Shown piece after piece: positions 17,611-26,042 of a stretch of DNA of 64,000 nucleotides. The DNA comes from Lachnospiraceae bacterium. GTDB taxonomy: Bacteria > Bacillota > Clostridia > Lachnospirales > Lachnospiraceae. Both the position numbers and the translations under genes were made by a program. Position 1 is the first letter of the stretch. Each line of letters opens with the position of its first letter. Where the stretch lies: contig JAFSBX010000106.1 in the NCBI GenBank assembly GCA_017437065.1, forward strand, positions 22,193 to 86,192, read 5' to 3'. The notes below the pieces were generated by a model. It was given only the letters and a program-made list of their open reading frames with translations. It was not told the DNA's origin and did not search any database.

Positions 17611-20244
17611 ATGAAAAAAATAGTAATCGGAATTTTAGCACATGTAGATGCGGGTAAAACAACTTTATCGGAGGCTATGCTGTATAAATGCGGCAGCATA
17701 AGGAGTTTGGGAAGAGTAGATAACAAGGACGCGTTTCTTGATACATATACGTTAGAGAGAGAACGTGGAATCACTATCTTTTCCAAGCAGGCAAGGATAA
17801 AAACAGAAAGTCTGAGTATTACTTTACTGGATACTCCCGGACATGTGGATTTTTCTTCGGAGATGGAACGGACGTTGCAGGTGTTGGATTACGCGATATT
17901 AGTAATCAACGGTGCGGATGGTGTGCAGGGGCATACGGTAACCCTGTGGAGTCTCCTTAGAAAATATAAAATTCCGGTTTTTTTATTTGTCAATAAAATG
18001 GACCAGAACGGGACGGACAGTAAGAAGCTTTTGTTAGAATTGCAGTCCCGCTTAAATGAAAATTGTATAGATTTTTCTGAAAAAAAAGAAAATTTTTATG
18101 AGCAGGCAGCCATGTCGGATGAAGCGGCACTGGAAGAATATCTTGAAAACGGAATCCTGACGGATGAAGTGCTTAGAGAACTTATTTATAAAAGAAAAAT
18201 CTTTCCGTGCTTTTTCGGTTCTGCACTGAAGCTTACCGGAGTAGAGGAATTTTTGTCCGGTCTGGAAACTTATACGAAGGAACCGGATTTCAAAAAAGAT
18301 TTTGGTGCAAAGGTGTTTAAAATCACAAGGGATGAACAGGGGAACCGTCTGACATTTATGAAAGTCACAGGAGGCAGCCTGAAAGTAAAATCTTTTTTAG
18401 TTGAAGAAGAAAAAGTAAATCAGATTCGTATTTATTCCGGAGAAAAATTCGAGGCTGTGAGTGAAGTGCAGGCGGGAGATGTCTGTGCGGTAATGGGACC
18501 TTTAAAAACGTATCCGGGACAGGGAATCGGAGTGGAGAGTGCATCAGGAATGCCGGTGTTAGAACCGGTACTTACCTGCAGTATACAGTTGCCGGAAGGG
18601 TGCGACGTGGCTGTTATGTTGCCAAAATTACGCCAGCTGGAAGAAGAAGATCCAATGCTTCATATCATATGGAATGAAAGTCTGCAGGAAATTCAGGCAC
18701 AGATTATGGGTGAAATCCAAATTGAAATATTAAAGAGTATGATTTTGGAACGGTTTGGTGTAGCAGTAGAGTTTGGTTCCGGAAACATTGTTTATAAGGA
18801 GACGATTAAAAACAGTGTGGAAGGTGTAGGACATTTTGAGCCTTTAAAACACTATGCGGAAGTACATCTTTTATTGGAACCTGCTGAAACGGGAAGTGGA
18901 TTGAGCTTTTTTACGGATTGTAGTGAGGACATGCTTGCGAAAAACTGGCAGAGGCTTATTTTAACTCATTTAGAGGAAAAAGAGCATAAAGGTGTGTTAA
19001 CAGGTGCTGCAATTACGGATATGAAAATTACGCTGGTGGCAGGGCGGGCGCATCTGAAGCATACGGAAGGCGGAGATTTCCGACAGGCAACTTACCGGGC
19101 ATTGAGGCAGGGATTAAAGCAGGCAGAAAGTGTTCTGTTAGAGCCTTATTATGAATATCGGTTAGAGGTGCCGGAGACAGTGATTGGCAGGGCAATGACA
19201 GATTTGGAAAAACGTTGCGGAACCTTTGAGATAGCAGGAAATAACGATGGAACAGCCGTATTGACAGGAATGGTTCCGGCGGTAAATATGCAGGATTACC
19301 AGACTGAGGTCAGTGCTTATACAAAGGGGCAGGGCAGACTGTTTATGTCATTGAAAGGGTATTTACCATGTCATAATGCACAAGAAGTAATTGAAAAAGC
19401 AGGTTATGATTCAGAGAGGGATTTAGAAAATCCAACGGGTTCCGTTTTTTGTGCACATGGAGCAGGCTTTGTTGTGGAATGGAATCGTGTAAAAGAATAT
19501 ATGCATGTGGATAGCGGACTGGATTTTTCTGAACAGAATCAGGACAAGGTTTCATTGGACAGACATGAGGGGAATGCCGGAACAGCTTCCGCGGAAATGA
19601 CGATTGGAACGGAAGAAATAGATCAGATTTTAGAGCGGACATTTCATGCCAATACAAAGGATAAAACAAATGGAAAAGCAAGGACTCCGTGGAAGAAGAA
19701 GCCGGCATATGTACCGGCAAAAACCAGCGAATGGAAACCGAAACAGGCAGAGAAAAAGGAACAATATTTACTGGTGGACGGCTACAATATTTTGTTTGCA
19801 TGGGAAGAACTGGCGGAGCTTGCTAAAATCAATATTGACAGTGCAAGAGGACAGCTATTGGATACATTATGTGATTATCAGGCAATGAAGGGCTGTCAGC
19901 TGATTGTTGTGTTTGATGCTTACCGGGTAAAAGGTCATGCAGAAGAAGTGACAGACTATCATAACATTCATGTGGTTTATACAAAGGAAGCGGAAACAGC
20001 GGATCAATATATAGAGAAGTTTGCCCATGAAAACGGTAGCAAGTATCAGGTTACGGTAGCGACCTCTGACGGATTGGAACAGATTATTATCAGAGGACAG
20101 GGATGCCTTTTGGTGTCTGCGAGAGAGTTGCGGGAAGAAGTAGAGCGTACAAAGCAGTTTGTACGGGAAGAATACATTGAAAAACAGCAGACAGGAAAAA
20201 ATCGTTTGATGGAAGGAATCATGCCGGATATAGTTGACAACTAG
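17611..20244 (+). CDS. TetM/EF-G-like ribosomal GTPase fused to a Rae1/YacP NYN nuclease domain
   Basis: An 877-residue fusion. Residues 1-200 are a translational GTPase domain with AHVDAGKTT (G1), RERGITI (switch I), DTPGHVDF (G3) and NKMD (G4). Domains II-V of the EF-G/TetM type extend to about residue 620, as in tetracycline ribosomal-protection proteins. A linker of about 90 charged residues follows. Residues 718-870 are a NYN/PIN-like domain of the YacP (Rae1) family, with LLVDGYN, VVFDAYR, ETADQYIE and TSDGLEQ acidic positions preserved. Bacillus Rae1 cuts mRNA in the ribosomal A site, the region TetM-type GTPases also reach. This may be a ribosome rescue or quality-control factor rather than a tetracycline resistance gene; that role is inferred. 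Confidence 0.88.
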   Translation: MKKIVIGILAHVDAGKTTLSEAMLYKCGSIRSLGRVDNKDAFLDTYTLERERGITIFSKQARIKTESLSITLLDTPGHVDFSSEMERTLQVLDYAILVINGADGVQGHTVTLWSLLRKYKIPVFLFVNKMDQNGTDSKKLLLELQSRLNENCIDFSEKKENFYEQAAMSDEAALEEYLENGILTDEVLRELIYKRKIFPCFFGSALKLTGVEEFLSGLETYTKEPDFKKDFGAKVFKITRDEQGNRLTFMKVTGGSLKVKSFLVEEEKVNQIRIYSGEKFEAVSEVQAGDVCAVMGPLKTYPGQGIGVESASGMPVLEPVLTCSIQLPEGCDVAVMLPKLRQLEEEDPMLHIIWNESLQEIQAQIMGEIQIEILKSMILERFGVAVEFGSGNIVYKETIKNSVEGVGHFEPLKHYAEVHLLLEPAETGSGLSFFTDCSEDMLAKNWQRLILTHLEEKEHKGVLTGAAITDMKITLVAGRAHLKHTEGGDFRQATYRALRQGLKQAESVLLEPYYEYRLEVPETVIGRAMTDLEKRCGTFEIAGNNDGTAVLTGMVPAVNMQDYQTEVSAYTKGQGRLFMSLKGYLPCHNAQEVIEKAGYDSERDLENPTGSVFCAHGAGFVVEWNRVKEYMHVDSGLDFSEQNQDKVSLDRHEGNAGTASAEMTIGTEEIDQILERTFHANTKDKTNGKARTPWKKKPAYVPAKTSEWKPKQAEKKEQYLLVDGYNILFAWEELAELAKINIDSARGQLLDTLCDYQAMKGCQLIVVFDAYRVKGHAEEVTDYHNIHVVYTKEAETADQYIEKFAHENGSKYQVTVATSDGLEQIIIRGQGCLLVSARELREEVERTKQFVREEYIEKQQTGKNRLMEGIMPDIVDN

Positions 20245-20327
20245 CATATTGTTTCGTAAATAACAAAAAGGCATGATTGGTAACGGAAAAATACAAGTGC
20301 GTAACAATGCACAGAAATGAGGAAAAT

Positions 20328-21707
20328 ATGTTTCCAGTAGAATTTGCGGAAAGAATGCAGAAAATGCTTGGTGCAGAATATGAGGATTTTCTGGCAAGTT
20401 ATGATAAACAGAAAAGTCAGGCTCTCAGAGTAAATACGTTAAAGGGCAGTGTAGAAAAGTTTAGGGAGAAGGCTTCCTTTTCTTTAAGTGAGGTAATGTG
20501 GGAAAGGAACGGATTTTACTATGGGGAGGAGGACAGACCGGGAAAACATCCTTACCATGAGGCGGGCGTTTATTATATTCAGGAGGCGAGCGCACAGGTT
20601 CCGGCAGCGTATTTGGATGCAAAGCCGGGAGAAAGGATACTTGATTTATGCGCTGCTCCCGGAGGAAAAAGTACTCAGATTGCAGCGGCTATGCAAGGGC
20701 AGGGATTGTTAATCTGTAATGAAATTCATCCGGCAAGAGCAAAAATCCTCTCCGAAAATATAGAGAGAATGGGTATCTGCAATGCGATTGTTACAAACGA
20801 ATCTCCGCAGTCACTGGCAGATATTTTTTCGGAATATTTTGATAAGATTATGGTAGATGCACCTTGTTCCGGAGAAGGAATGTTTCGAAAAAATGAAGAG
20901 GCACTGGATGAATGGAGTCTGGAAAATGTAAAAATCTGTGCAGAAAGACAGGATGAAACTTTAGAGTGTGCGGCAAAGATGCTGCGTCCGGGAGGAAGGA
21001 TTGTTTATTCTACCTGTACGTTTGCACCGGAGGAAAATGAAGGCAGTGTCAGTCGCTTTTTAAAACAGCATGAGGAATTTCATATTGTGGATGTGCCGAA
21101 GGTAAGCGGTATGGAGTGCGGAAAAAAAGAATGGACAGAGGAACCGGCAGAAGGCTTGGAGCATACGATTCGTTTGTTTCCACATAAGGTAGAAGGTGAA
21201 GGGCATTTTGCGGCAGTATTGGAAAAAGACGGGAGTGTTTTGGAAGAATACCATGGTTACTGTCGAAATGGTGAGCAGAAAGGTCTGAACCTGAAAGAAT
21301 GTAAAGAATATGCTGAGTTTGAGCAAACCGCTCTTAATTTGAAATTAGAGGGCATTTTCTTAAAATTCGGAGAACAGTTGTATTTGGCACCAGCGGGAAC
21401 TCCTTCTTTAAAAGGAATGAAAGTATTGCGTCCGGGACTGCATTTGGGAACGATAAAAAAGAATCGTTTTGAACCTTCACACGCGCTGGCACTTTTCTTA
21501 AAACCGGAGGAGGTCAGAGGCTGTTTGAATCTTTCAAATAATTTAAAGGCGGCTGCGGATTTTATAGCCGGTATGACCTTGAATGCGGAAGGCGAAAAAG
21601 GCTGGTATCTGATATGTGTAGACGGATACAGTTTAGGATGGGGAAAACTGGCAGGCGGCATTATGAAAAATCATTATCCGAAAGGACTGCGGAAGAATTG
21701 TTTATAG
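20328..21707 (+). CDS. RsmF-like rRNA/tRNA (cytosine-C5) methyltransferase
   Basis: A 459-residue SAM-dependent RNA m5C methyltransferase of the NOL1/NOP2/Sun family. LDLCAAPGGKSTQIA (SAM site, about residue 105), DAPCSGEGMFRKN (catalytic Cys of motif IV, about 178) and the second cysteine in YSTCTF (motif VI, about 229) are all present. The C-terminal extension of about 170 residues matches RsmF/YebU-type enzymes, which act on 16S rRNA. I chose the ATG at 20328 because GAGG lies five bases upstream; upstream in-frame starts have no ribosome site. Confidence 0.9.
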   Translation: MFPVEFAERMQKMLGAEYEDFLASYDKQKSQALRVNTLKGSVEKFREKASFSLSEVMWERNGFYYGEEDRPGKHPYHEAGVYYIQEASAQVPAAYLDAKPGERILDLCAAPGGKSTQIAAAMQGQGLLICNEIHPARAKILSENIERMGICNAIVTNESPQSLADIFSEYFDKIMVDAPCSGEGMFRKNEEALDEWSLENVKICAERQDETLECAAKMLRPGGRIVYSTCTFAPEENEGSVSRFLKQHEEFHIVDVPKVSGMECGKKEWTEEPAEGLEHTIRLFPHKVEGEGHFAAVLEKDGSVLEEYHGYCRNGEQKGLNLKECKEYAEFEQTALNLKLEGIFLKFGEQLYLAPAGTPSLKGMKVLRPGLHLGTIKKNRFEPSHALALFLKPEEVRGCLNLSNNLKAAADFIAGMTLNAEGEKGWYLICVDGYSLGWGKLAGGIMKNHYPKGLRKNCL

Positions 21708-21780
21708 AAGAGTTTGAAGTAAAAGGAAATAGACACAACTTGTATTAGCAGAACTTATTGCAAATATAAATAATATTCAT

Positions 21781-21809
21781 TTTACTTATGGTTATATGTG
21801 ATGTATAAT
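21781..21809 (+). promoter_or_regulatory. Sigma-A promoter for purA
   Basis: TTTACT (21781-21786), a 17-base spacer and a perfect TATAAT (21804-21809). Transcription should start near 21816, about 100 bases before the purA start codon and just before the leader hairpin. Confidence 0.75.
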
Positions 21810-21827
21810 CACAAAGTAAAAGACGGA

Positions 21828-21859
21828 AGGCAGGTTTTTTACAAAACCTGTCTTTTTTT
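21828..21859 (+). terminator. Terminator hairpin in the purA leader
   Basis: The arms GGCAGGTTTT and AAAACCTGTC are followed by a run of seven T. It lies downstream of the purA promoter and upstream of its start codon, so besides ending the methyltransferase message it could act as an attenuator within the purA leader. Confidence 0.8.
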
Positions 21860-21914
21860 AAGTAAATGTATTAATTGATGTTGATAGCCTTAAATGGCAG
21901 AATGAGAGGTAGCT

Positions 21915-23195
21915 ATGGTTAAAGCAGTAGTAGGCGCAAACTGGGGTGATGAAGGCAAGGGCAAAATTACGGACATGCTTGCACAGGAAGCGGACATTAT
22001 CGTACGTTTTCAGGGTGGTGCAAACGCAGGACATACCATCGTAAATGATTATGGTAAATTTGCACTTCATACGTTGCCATCCGGTGTTTTTTACAATCAT
22101 ACCACCAGTATTATCGGAAACGGTGTTGCATTAAATATTCCGGTACTTTTTAATGAAATTAAATCGATTACGGACAGAAATGTACCGATGCCGAAAATTT
22201 TGGTTTCCGACAGAGCACAGATGGTTATGCCGTACCACATTTTATTTGACCAGTACGAAGAAGAAAGACTTGGGGGAAAATCTTTTGGCTCCACAAAGTC
22301 AGGCATTGCACCTTTTTATTCTGATAAATATGCAAAAATCGGTTTTCAGGTAAGCGAGCTTTTTGAAGAGGACTCATTGAGGGAAAAAGTAGTGCGTATT
22401 TGTGAAATGAAAAATGTTTTATTGGAGCATTTGTATCACAAACCATTGCTTAATCCTGATGAACTTATGGAAACCTTGCGTGAGTATAAAAAAATGGTGG
22501 AACCTTATGTATGCGATGTATCTGTTTTTCTGGATAAAGCAATTAAGGAAGGTAAGACAATCTTACTGGAAGGTCAGCTTGGAACACTAAAAGATCCGGA
22601 TCACGGTATTTATCCGATGGTAACATCCTCTTCCACATTAGCAGCTTACGGTGCTATCGGAGCAGGTATTCCGCCTTACGAAATTAAGCAGATTGTTACG
22701 GTGTGTAAGGCATATTCTTCCGCGGTAGGCGCAGGTGCATTTGTATCTGAAATTTTCGGCGAAGAAGCAGATGAGCTTAGACGCCGTGGTGGAGATGGCG
22801 GAGAGTATGGTGCAACAACAGGGCGTCCGCGCCGTATGGGATGGTTTGACTGTGTGGCGTCTAAATACGGTTGCCGCTTACAGGGAACAACAGATGTTGC
22901 TTTTACCGTACTGGATGTACTTGGATATCTTGATGAGATTCCCGTTTGTGTAGGATATGAGATTGACGGAGAGGTAACAACAGACTTCCCTGTAACTACA
23001 AAACTGGAAAAAGCAAAACCGGTATTAAAAACATTGCCGGGATGGAAAACAGATATCAGAGGGATTAAGAAGTATGAAGAACTTCCTGAAAACTGCCGTA
23101 AATATATAGAATTTATTGAGGAGCAGATTGGTTATCCGATTACTATGGTATCCAATGGTCCGGGAAGAAACGATATTATTTATCGCAAAAAATAA
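21915..23195 (+). CDS. purA: Adenylosuccinate synthetase
   Basis: A 426-residue GTP-dependent enzyme that joins IMP and aspartate to adenylosuccinate, the first committed step to AMP. The N-terminal signature GANWGDEGKGK, the catalytic loop GGANAGHTIV and the C-terminal GRNDIIYRK are present, and the length is normal. The start is supported by GAGAGG. It is monocistronic, between a promoter with a leader hairpin and a strong terminator. Confidence 0.97.
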   Translation: MVKAVVGANWGDEGKGKITDMLAQEADIIVRFQGGANAGHTIVNDYGKFALHTLPSGVFYNHTTSIIGNGVALNIPVLFNEIKSITDRNVPMPKILVSDRAQMVMPYHILFDQYEEERLGGKSFGSTKSGIAPFYSDKYAKIGFQVSELFEEDSLREKVVRICEMKNVLLEHLYHKPLLNPDELMETLREYKKMVEPYVCDVSVFLDKAIKEGKTILLEGQLGTLKDPDHGIYPMVTSSSTLAAYGAIGAGIPPYEIKQIVTVCKAYSSAVGAGAFVSEIFGEEADELRRRGGDGGEYGATTGRPRRMGWFDCVASKYGCRLQGTTDVAFTVLDVLGYLDEIPVCVGYEIDGEVTTDFPVTTKLEKAKPVLKTLPGWKTDIRGIKKYEELPENCRKYIEFIEEQIGYPITMVSNGPGRNDIIYRKK

Positions 23196-23206
23196 GTTTT
23201 TTATGA

Positions 23207-23254
23207 AAATTACCCGATAAACATTCTGAAATGAGTGTTTCGGGTAATTTTTTG
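23207..23254 (+). terminator. Terminator of purA
   Basis: AATTACCCGA and TCGGGTAATT form the outer stem, AACATTC and GAGTGTT the inner stem, and a T-run follows. Confidence 0.9.
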
Positions 23255-23280
23255 TACAAAACGTAAAGGTAAGGAATGAG

Positions 23281-24174
23281 ATGGTAACGAATTTAGAGTA
23301 TTATAAAGTTTTTTATTATGTGGCAAAAACGGGTAGTTTTACGATTGCAGCAAGAGAACTTTCGGTTTCTCAGTCGGCAGTCAGTCAGTCGATGAAACAG
23401 CTGGAGGGTGTGTTAAAGACTTCTCTGTTTCGCAGACTTGCAAAGGGAGTGGCATTGACTAAGGAAGGGGAGTTGTTATTTTCTTATGTAGCTAAGGGAT
23501 ATGAACAAATAGAAGCAGGAGAAAAGAAACTGGAGCAGATGTTGAATTTGGAATTTGGAGAAATACGAATCGGTGCCAGTGATATGACCCTTCGTTTTTA
23601 TTTGCTTCCTTTTCTGGAAAAGTTTCATGAACGGTTTCCAAAGGTTAAGGTGACGGTTACCAATGGACCGACACCTGAAACACTAAAATTTCTGAAGGAA
23701 GGGAAAATTGATTTTGGGGTGGTCAGTACACCTTTTTCAGGAGCAGAAGGATTTGAAATTAAGAAGGTAAAGGAAATCAGTGACATTTTTGTTGCGGGAA
23801 GAAAGTTTATTTCGTATAAAAATAAAATGCTGGATTTTAAAATTTTGGAACAATTACCTCTTATCTTCTTGGAAGAAGCAACAAGTACACGGAATTACAT
23901 GGACCGTTTTTTTAGCGAGAATGGGGTTACATTAAATCCGGAGTTTGAACTTGCTACCAGTGATATGATTGTTCAGTTTGCCATGCGGAATCTGGGAATC
24001 GGTTGTGTGGTAAAAGATTTTGCAAAAGAGCAGTTAGAAGAGGGAAAATTGTATGAGTTGCGTTTTAATAAAATGATACCTAAAAGACATTTCTGCATAG
24101 TCACAGATAAAAAAAGCGAGTTATCTGCGGCGACAATGGAAATGATGAGAATATTTGAGGATGAAAGCAAGTGA
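23281..24174 (+). CDS. LysR-family transcriptional regulator
   Basis: A 297-residue regulator. The N-terminal winged helix-turn-helix (residues 4-62) contains SQSAVSQSMKQLE and LFRR, typical of LysR proteins. Residues 90-290 form the co-inducer-binding fold. No target gene is adjacent on the opposite strand; purA lies behind it and an unrelated small coiled-coil gene follows, so its regulon and effector cannot be read from context. Confidence 0.92.
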   Translation: MVTNLEYYKVFYYVAKTGSFTIAARELSVSQSAVSQSMKQLEGVLKTSLFRRLAKGVALTKEGELLFSYVAKGYEQIEAGEKKLEQMLNLEFGEIRIGASDMTLRFYLLPFLEKFHERFPKVKVTVTNGPTPETLKFLKEGKIDFGVVSTPFSGAEGFEIKKVKEISDIFVAGRKFISYKNKMLDFKILEQLPLIFLEEATSTRNYMDRFFSENGVTLNPEFELATSDMIVQFAMRNLGIGCVVKDFAKEQLEEGKLYELRFNKMIPKRHFCIVTDKKSELSAATMEMMRIFEDESK

Positions 24175-24303
24175 TATAGATTTAGCTGAGTGAAAAAATA
24201 TAATATGCATAAAAAAGAAGTTGGAAACGTAACCGGAGTGTGCTATTGTAATGATAGGGTTGAACATAACGGAGAGTAAAAACGTGAGAAAGGAGGTAGA
24301 TAT

Positions 24304-24690
24304 ATGTTAGAAAAACAGGATTTGATACTCATCAAAGACGTAGTGCAGGAAGTGACCAGAGAAATAGTACGGGACGTAGTGCAGGAAGTGGTTCAGACAG
24401 AGATTGTAGCGTTAAAGGAAGAGCTGCAAAACGAGATAGTATCCGTGAAGGAAGAATTGCATAACGAGATTGTAACTGTAAAAGAAGAATTACAAGGGGA
24501 TATTGGAGTCGTTGTGGATGAAATTGAACGCACCAGAAACATACTTGAAAATAAAATTGTAAAAATGGATAATAGAATGGCTGAAATGGAAAGCTGTTAC
24601 AGAAGTGACAAGTTGGAACATGATACCATGCAATTTCAGTATGAGGATTTAGAAAAAAGAGTCATAAAACTGGAACGAAGAATGGCATAA
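24304..24690 (+). CDS. Small coiled-coil protein of unknown function
   Basis: A 128-residue, highly charged protein predicted to be almost wholly helical. Its first half repeats an 11-residue pattern, EIVxxKEELQN, three times, and Val/Ile/Leu fall in coiled-coil register throughout. There is no signal peptide, membrane segment or cysteine-rich motif. A perfect AAAGGAGGT site supports the start, so it is expressed. I do not recognise a characterised family. Confidence 0.75.
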   Translation: MLEKQDLILIKDVVQEVTREIVRDVVQEVVQTEIVALKEELQNEIVSVKEELHNEIVTVKEELQGDIGVVVDEIERTRNILENKIVKMDNRMAEMESCYRSDKLEHDTMQFQYEDLEKRVIKLERRMA

Positions 24691-24776
24691 GAGAGAATAC
24701 GAAAGAGTCTGATATAAATTTTTCAAAACGATGGAGAGTTTGTGTAGGACTCTTTTGTATGTTAGAAGGATTGAAT

Positions 24777-25664
24777 ATGAGAAAATGTTTGGTGATTATT
24801 GTAGTAATAATTTTGATGTTACAATTAAATGCCTGTTCAGCTGAGAATGAGGACGAACGACAGAAAGGAGAAACAAATACAGAAATGTCATTACAGGAAA
24901 TTGAAATAGTTTTTTTTAATGCCGGTAAGGCAGATTGTTTTCTTATACAGACCGAAAACAGCGTTGTACTAATCGATACCGGAAAAAACAAAATGGGAGA
25001 ACAAATAGTGTCGTATTGTAAGGAGCATGAAATAGAACATATAGACGCTTTATTTATTACGCATTTTGATAAAGACCATGTGGGTGGCGCGGATGCGGTT
25101 TTGGAAGCAGTGTCTGTTGAAAAAGTATATGAACCGGCATATTTCAGTGAAAGTAAGCAGTACCTGCAGTATATAGAAGCACTGCAGGTATCAGCCGCTA
25201 ATGTAGAAACACTCCAAAATAATACTTCGTTTGTGCTTGATGGGGTTAGCTATAAAGTGGATATTGCCAATAAATCAGATTATGGTCCGGATGAGGAAAA
25301 TGATTTTTCGCTTGTTTTAAGTGTTCAGTATGGAGAGATTTCTTTTCTTTTTGCAGGGGATGCCGAGAATCAGAGGCTTATGGAATTATTGGATGAGAAT
25401 GTACAAAAGCATACGGTTCTCAAAGTTCCGCATCATGGACGTTATGAAAGTACTAGTGAACTGTTTTTTAAGGCAGTCAGTCCTAAGTACGCTGTAATAA
25501 CAAGTGATGAGAAAAATCCGGAAGATAAAGAGGTTGTTTCGCTTTTAGAAAGCTTTGGAACAGATGTCTATTTTACAAAAGAAGGAACGATATATTGCAC
25601 AACGGATGGGAAAAATGTATCTTTTGTTCAGGAATCTTTTGTTCAGGAAGAGAAATATAGTTGA
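24777..25664 (+). CDS. ComEC-like metallo-beta-lactamase-fold lipoprotein
   Basis: A 295-residue lipoprotein. The signal peptide ends in a lipobox (LNAC at about residues 17-20), followed by an MBL-fold domain like the C-terminal domain of ComEC/Rec2. The metal motif THFDKDHVGG (HxxxDH) is at about residue 98, DAGDAE-type ligand FAGDAE near 193 and VPHHG near 217. In ComEC this domain is thought to degrade the non-transported DNA strand; free-standing lipoprotein versions may be extracellular nucleases or phosphodiesterases. The ATG at 24777 is preferred because GAAGGA lies six bases upstream. Its stop codon overlaps the -35 box of the next unit. Confidence 0.85.
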   Translation: MRKCLVIIVVIILMLQLNACSAENEDERQKGETNTEMSLQEIEIVFFNAGKADCFLIQTENSVVLIDTGKNKMGEQIVSYCKEHEIEHIDALFITHFDKDHVGGADAVLEAVSVEKVYEPAYFSESKQYLQYIEALQVSAANVETLQNNTSFVLDGVSYKVDIANKSDYGPDEENDFSLVLSVQYGEISFLFAGDAENQRLMELLDENVQKHTVLKVPHHGRYESTSELFFKAVSPKYAVITSDEKNPEDKEVVSLLESFGTDVYFTKEGTIYCTTDGKNVSFVQESFVQEEKYS

Positions 25665-25689
25665 CATGCAGCAAAAGATATGTTAATGT
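25661..25689 (+). promoter_or_regulatory. Sigma-A promoter of the aspS-like attenuator
   Basis: A perfect TTGACA (25661-25666), a 17-base spacer and TAATGT (25684-25689). Start of transcription is expected near 25696, upstream of the leader peptide. Confidence 0.65.
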
Positions 25690-25723
25690 GAATGACAATA
25701 AAAAAGAAACGAGGTAGTTATCA

Positions 25724-25774
25724 ATGACTCCATTTAATATTCGGTTGATAGAACTGAACAGGGACGACGATTGA
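25724..25774 (+). CDS. Leader peptide with terminal Asp-Asp-Asp, aspS attenuator
   Basis: A 16-codon open frame, MTPFNIRLIELNRDDD, with GAGG ten bases before its ATG. The last three sense codons are GAC GAC GAT, directly before TGA. It is followed at once by a 10-bp stem and then by a terminator ahead of an aspartyl-tRNA synthetase-like gene. This is the layout of ribosome-mediated attenuation: ribosome position over the Asp codons would decide which stems form. Expression of the peptide is inferred from the sequence only. Confidence 0.6.
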   Translation: MTPFNIRLIELNRDDD

Positions 25775-25775
25775 T

Positions 25776-25893
25776 AGCGCTTGTAACTGGGAAATTTCCA
25801 CAGGTACAAGCGCTCATTGTGTTGTGCCTGTGTGGAAAATAAAAGAGTGCCACACCGGTAAAGTAGGAAAATATTTACCCGTGTGGCTTTTTT
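25776..25893 (+). promoter_or_regulatory. Attenuator stems and terminator upstream of the aspS-like gene
   Basis: There are five pairing segments. A:B are AGCGCTTGTA (25776-25785) and TACAAGCGCT (25805-25814). B:C can instead pair CCACAGG (25798-25804) with CCTGTGTGG (25827-25835). C:D can pair GTGTGG (25830-25835) with CCACAC (25850-25855). D:E is the terminator, GCCACAC (25849-25855) plus GGTAAA with TTTACC plus GTGTGGC (25881-25887), followed by six T. A ribosome at the leader stop codon would cover A and favour B:C and termination; stalling earlier would free A and favour C:D and read-through. No T-box sequence is visible. Confidence 0.6.
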
Positions 25894-26042
25894 GTTGTTT
25901 AAAAAGGAAGATTTATACAGCCATACGGGAGCATGGAAAGGTTGTGATCGTATGGGACATAGAGATGATGTCCTTTCGGATAGAAAGAAACAGATTTTTT
26001 AATACATAGAAATAAATATGTTGAGAAAGGACAGAAAACAAT

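Noticed and set aside
17611-20244. A plain tetracycline resistance gene
   Set aside because: The protein is far longer than TetM/TetO because of the NYN domain, and context gives no sign of a resistance transposon.
25696-25893. T-box riboswitch ahead of the aspS-like gene
   Set aside because: No AGGGTGG-ACCGCG-type T-box sequence or specifier stem is visible; the leader peptide model fits better.
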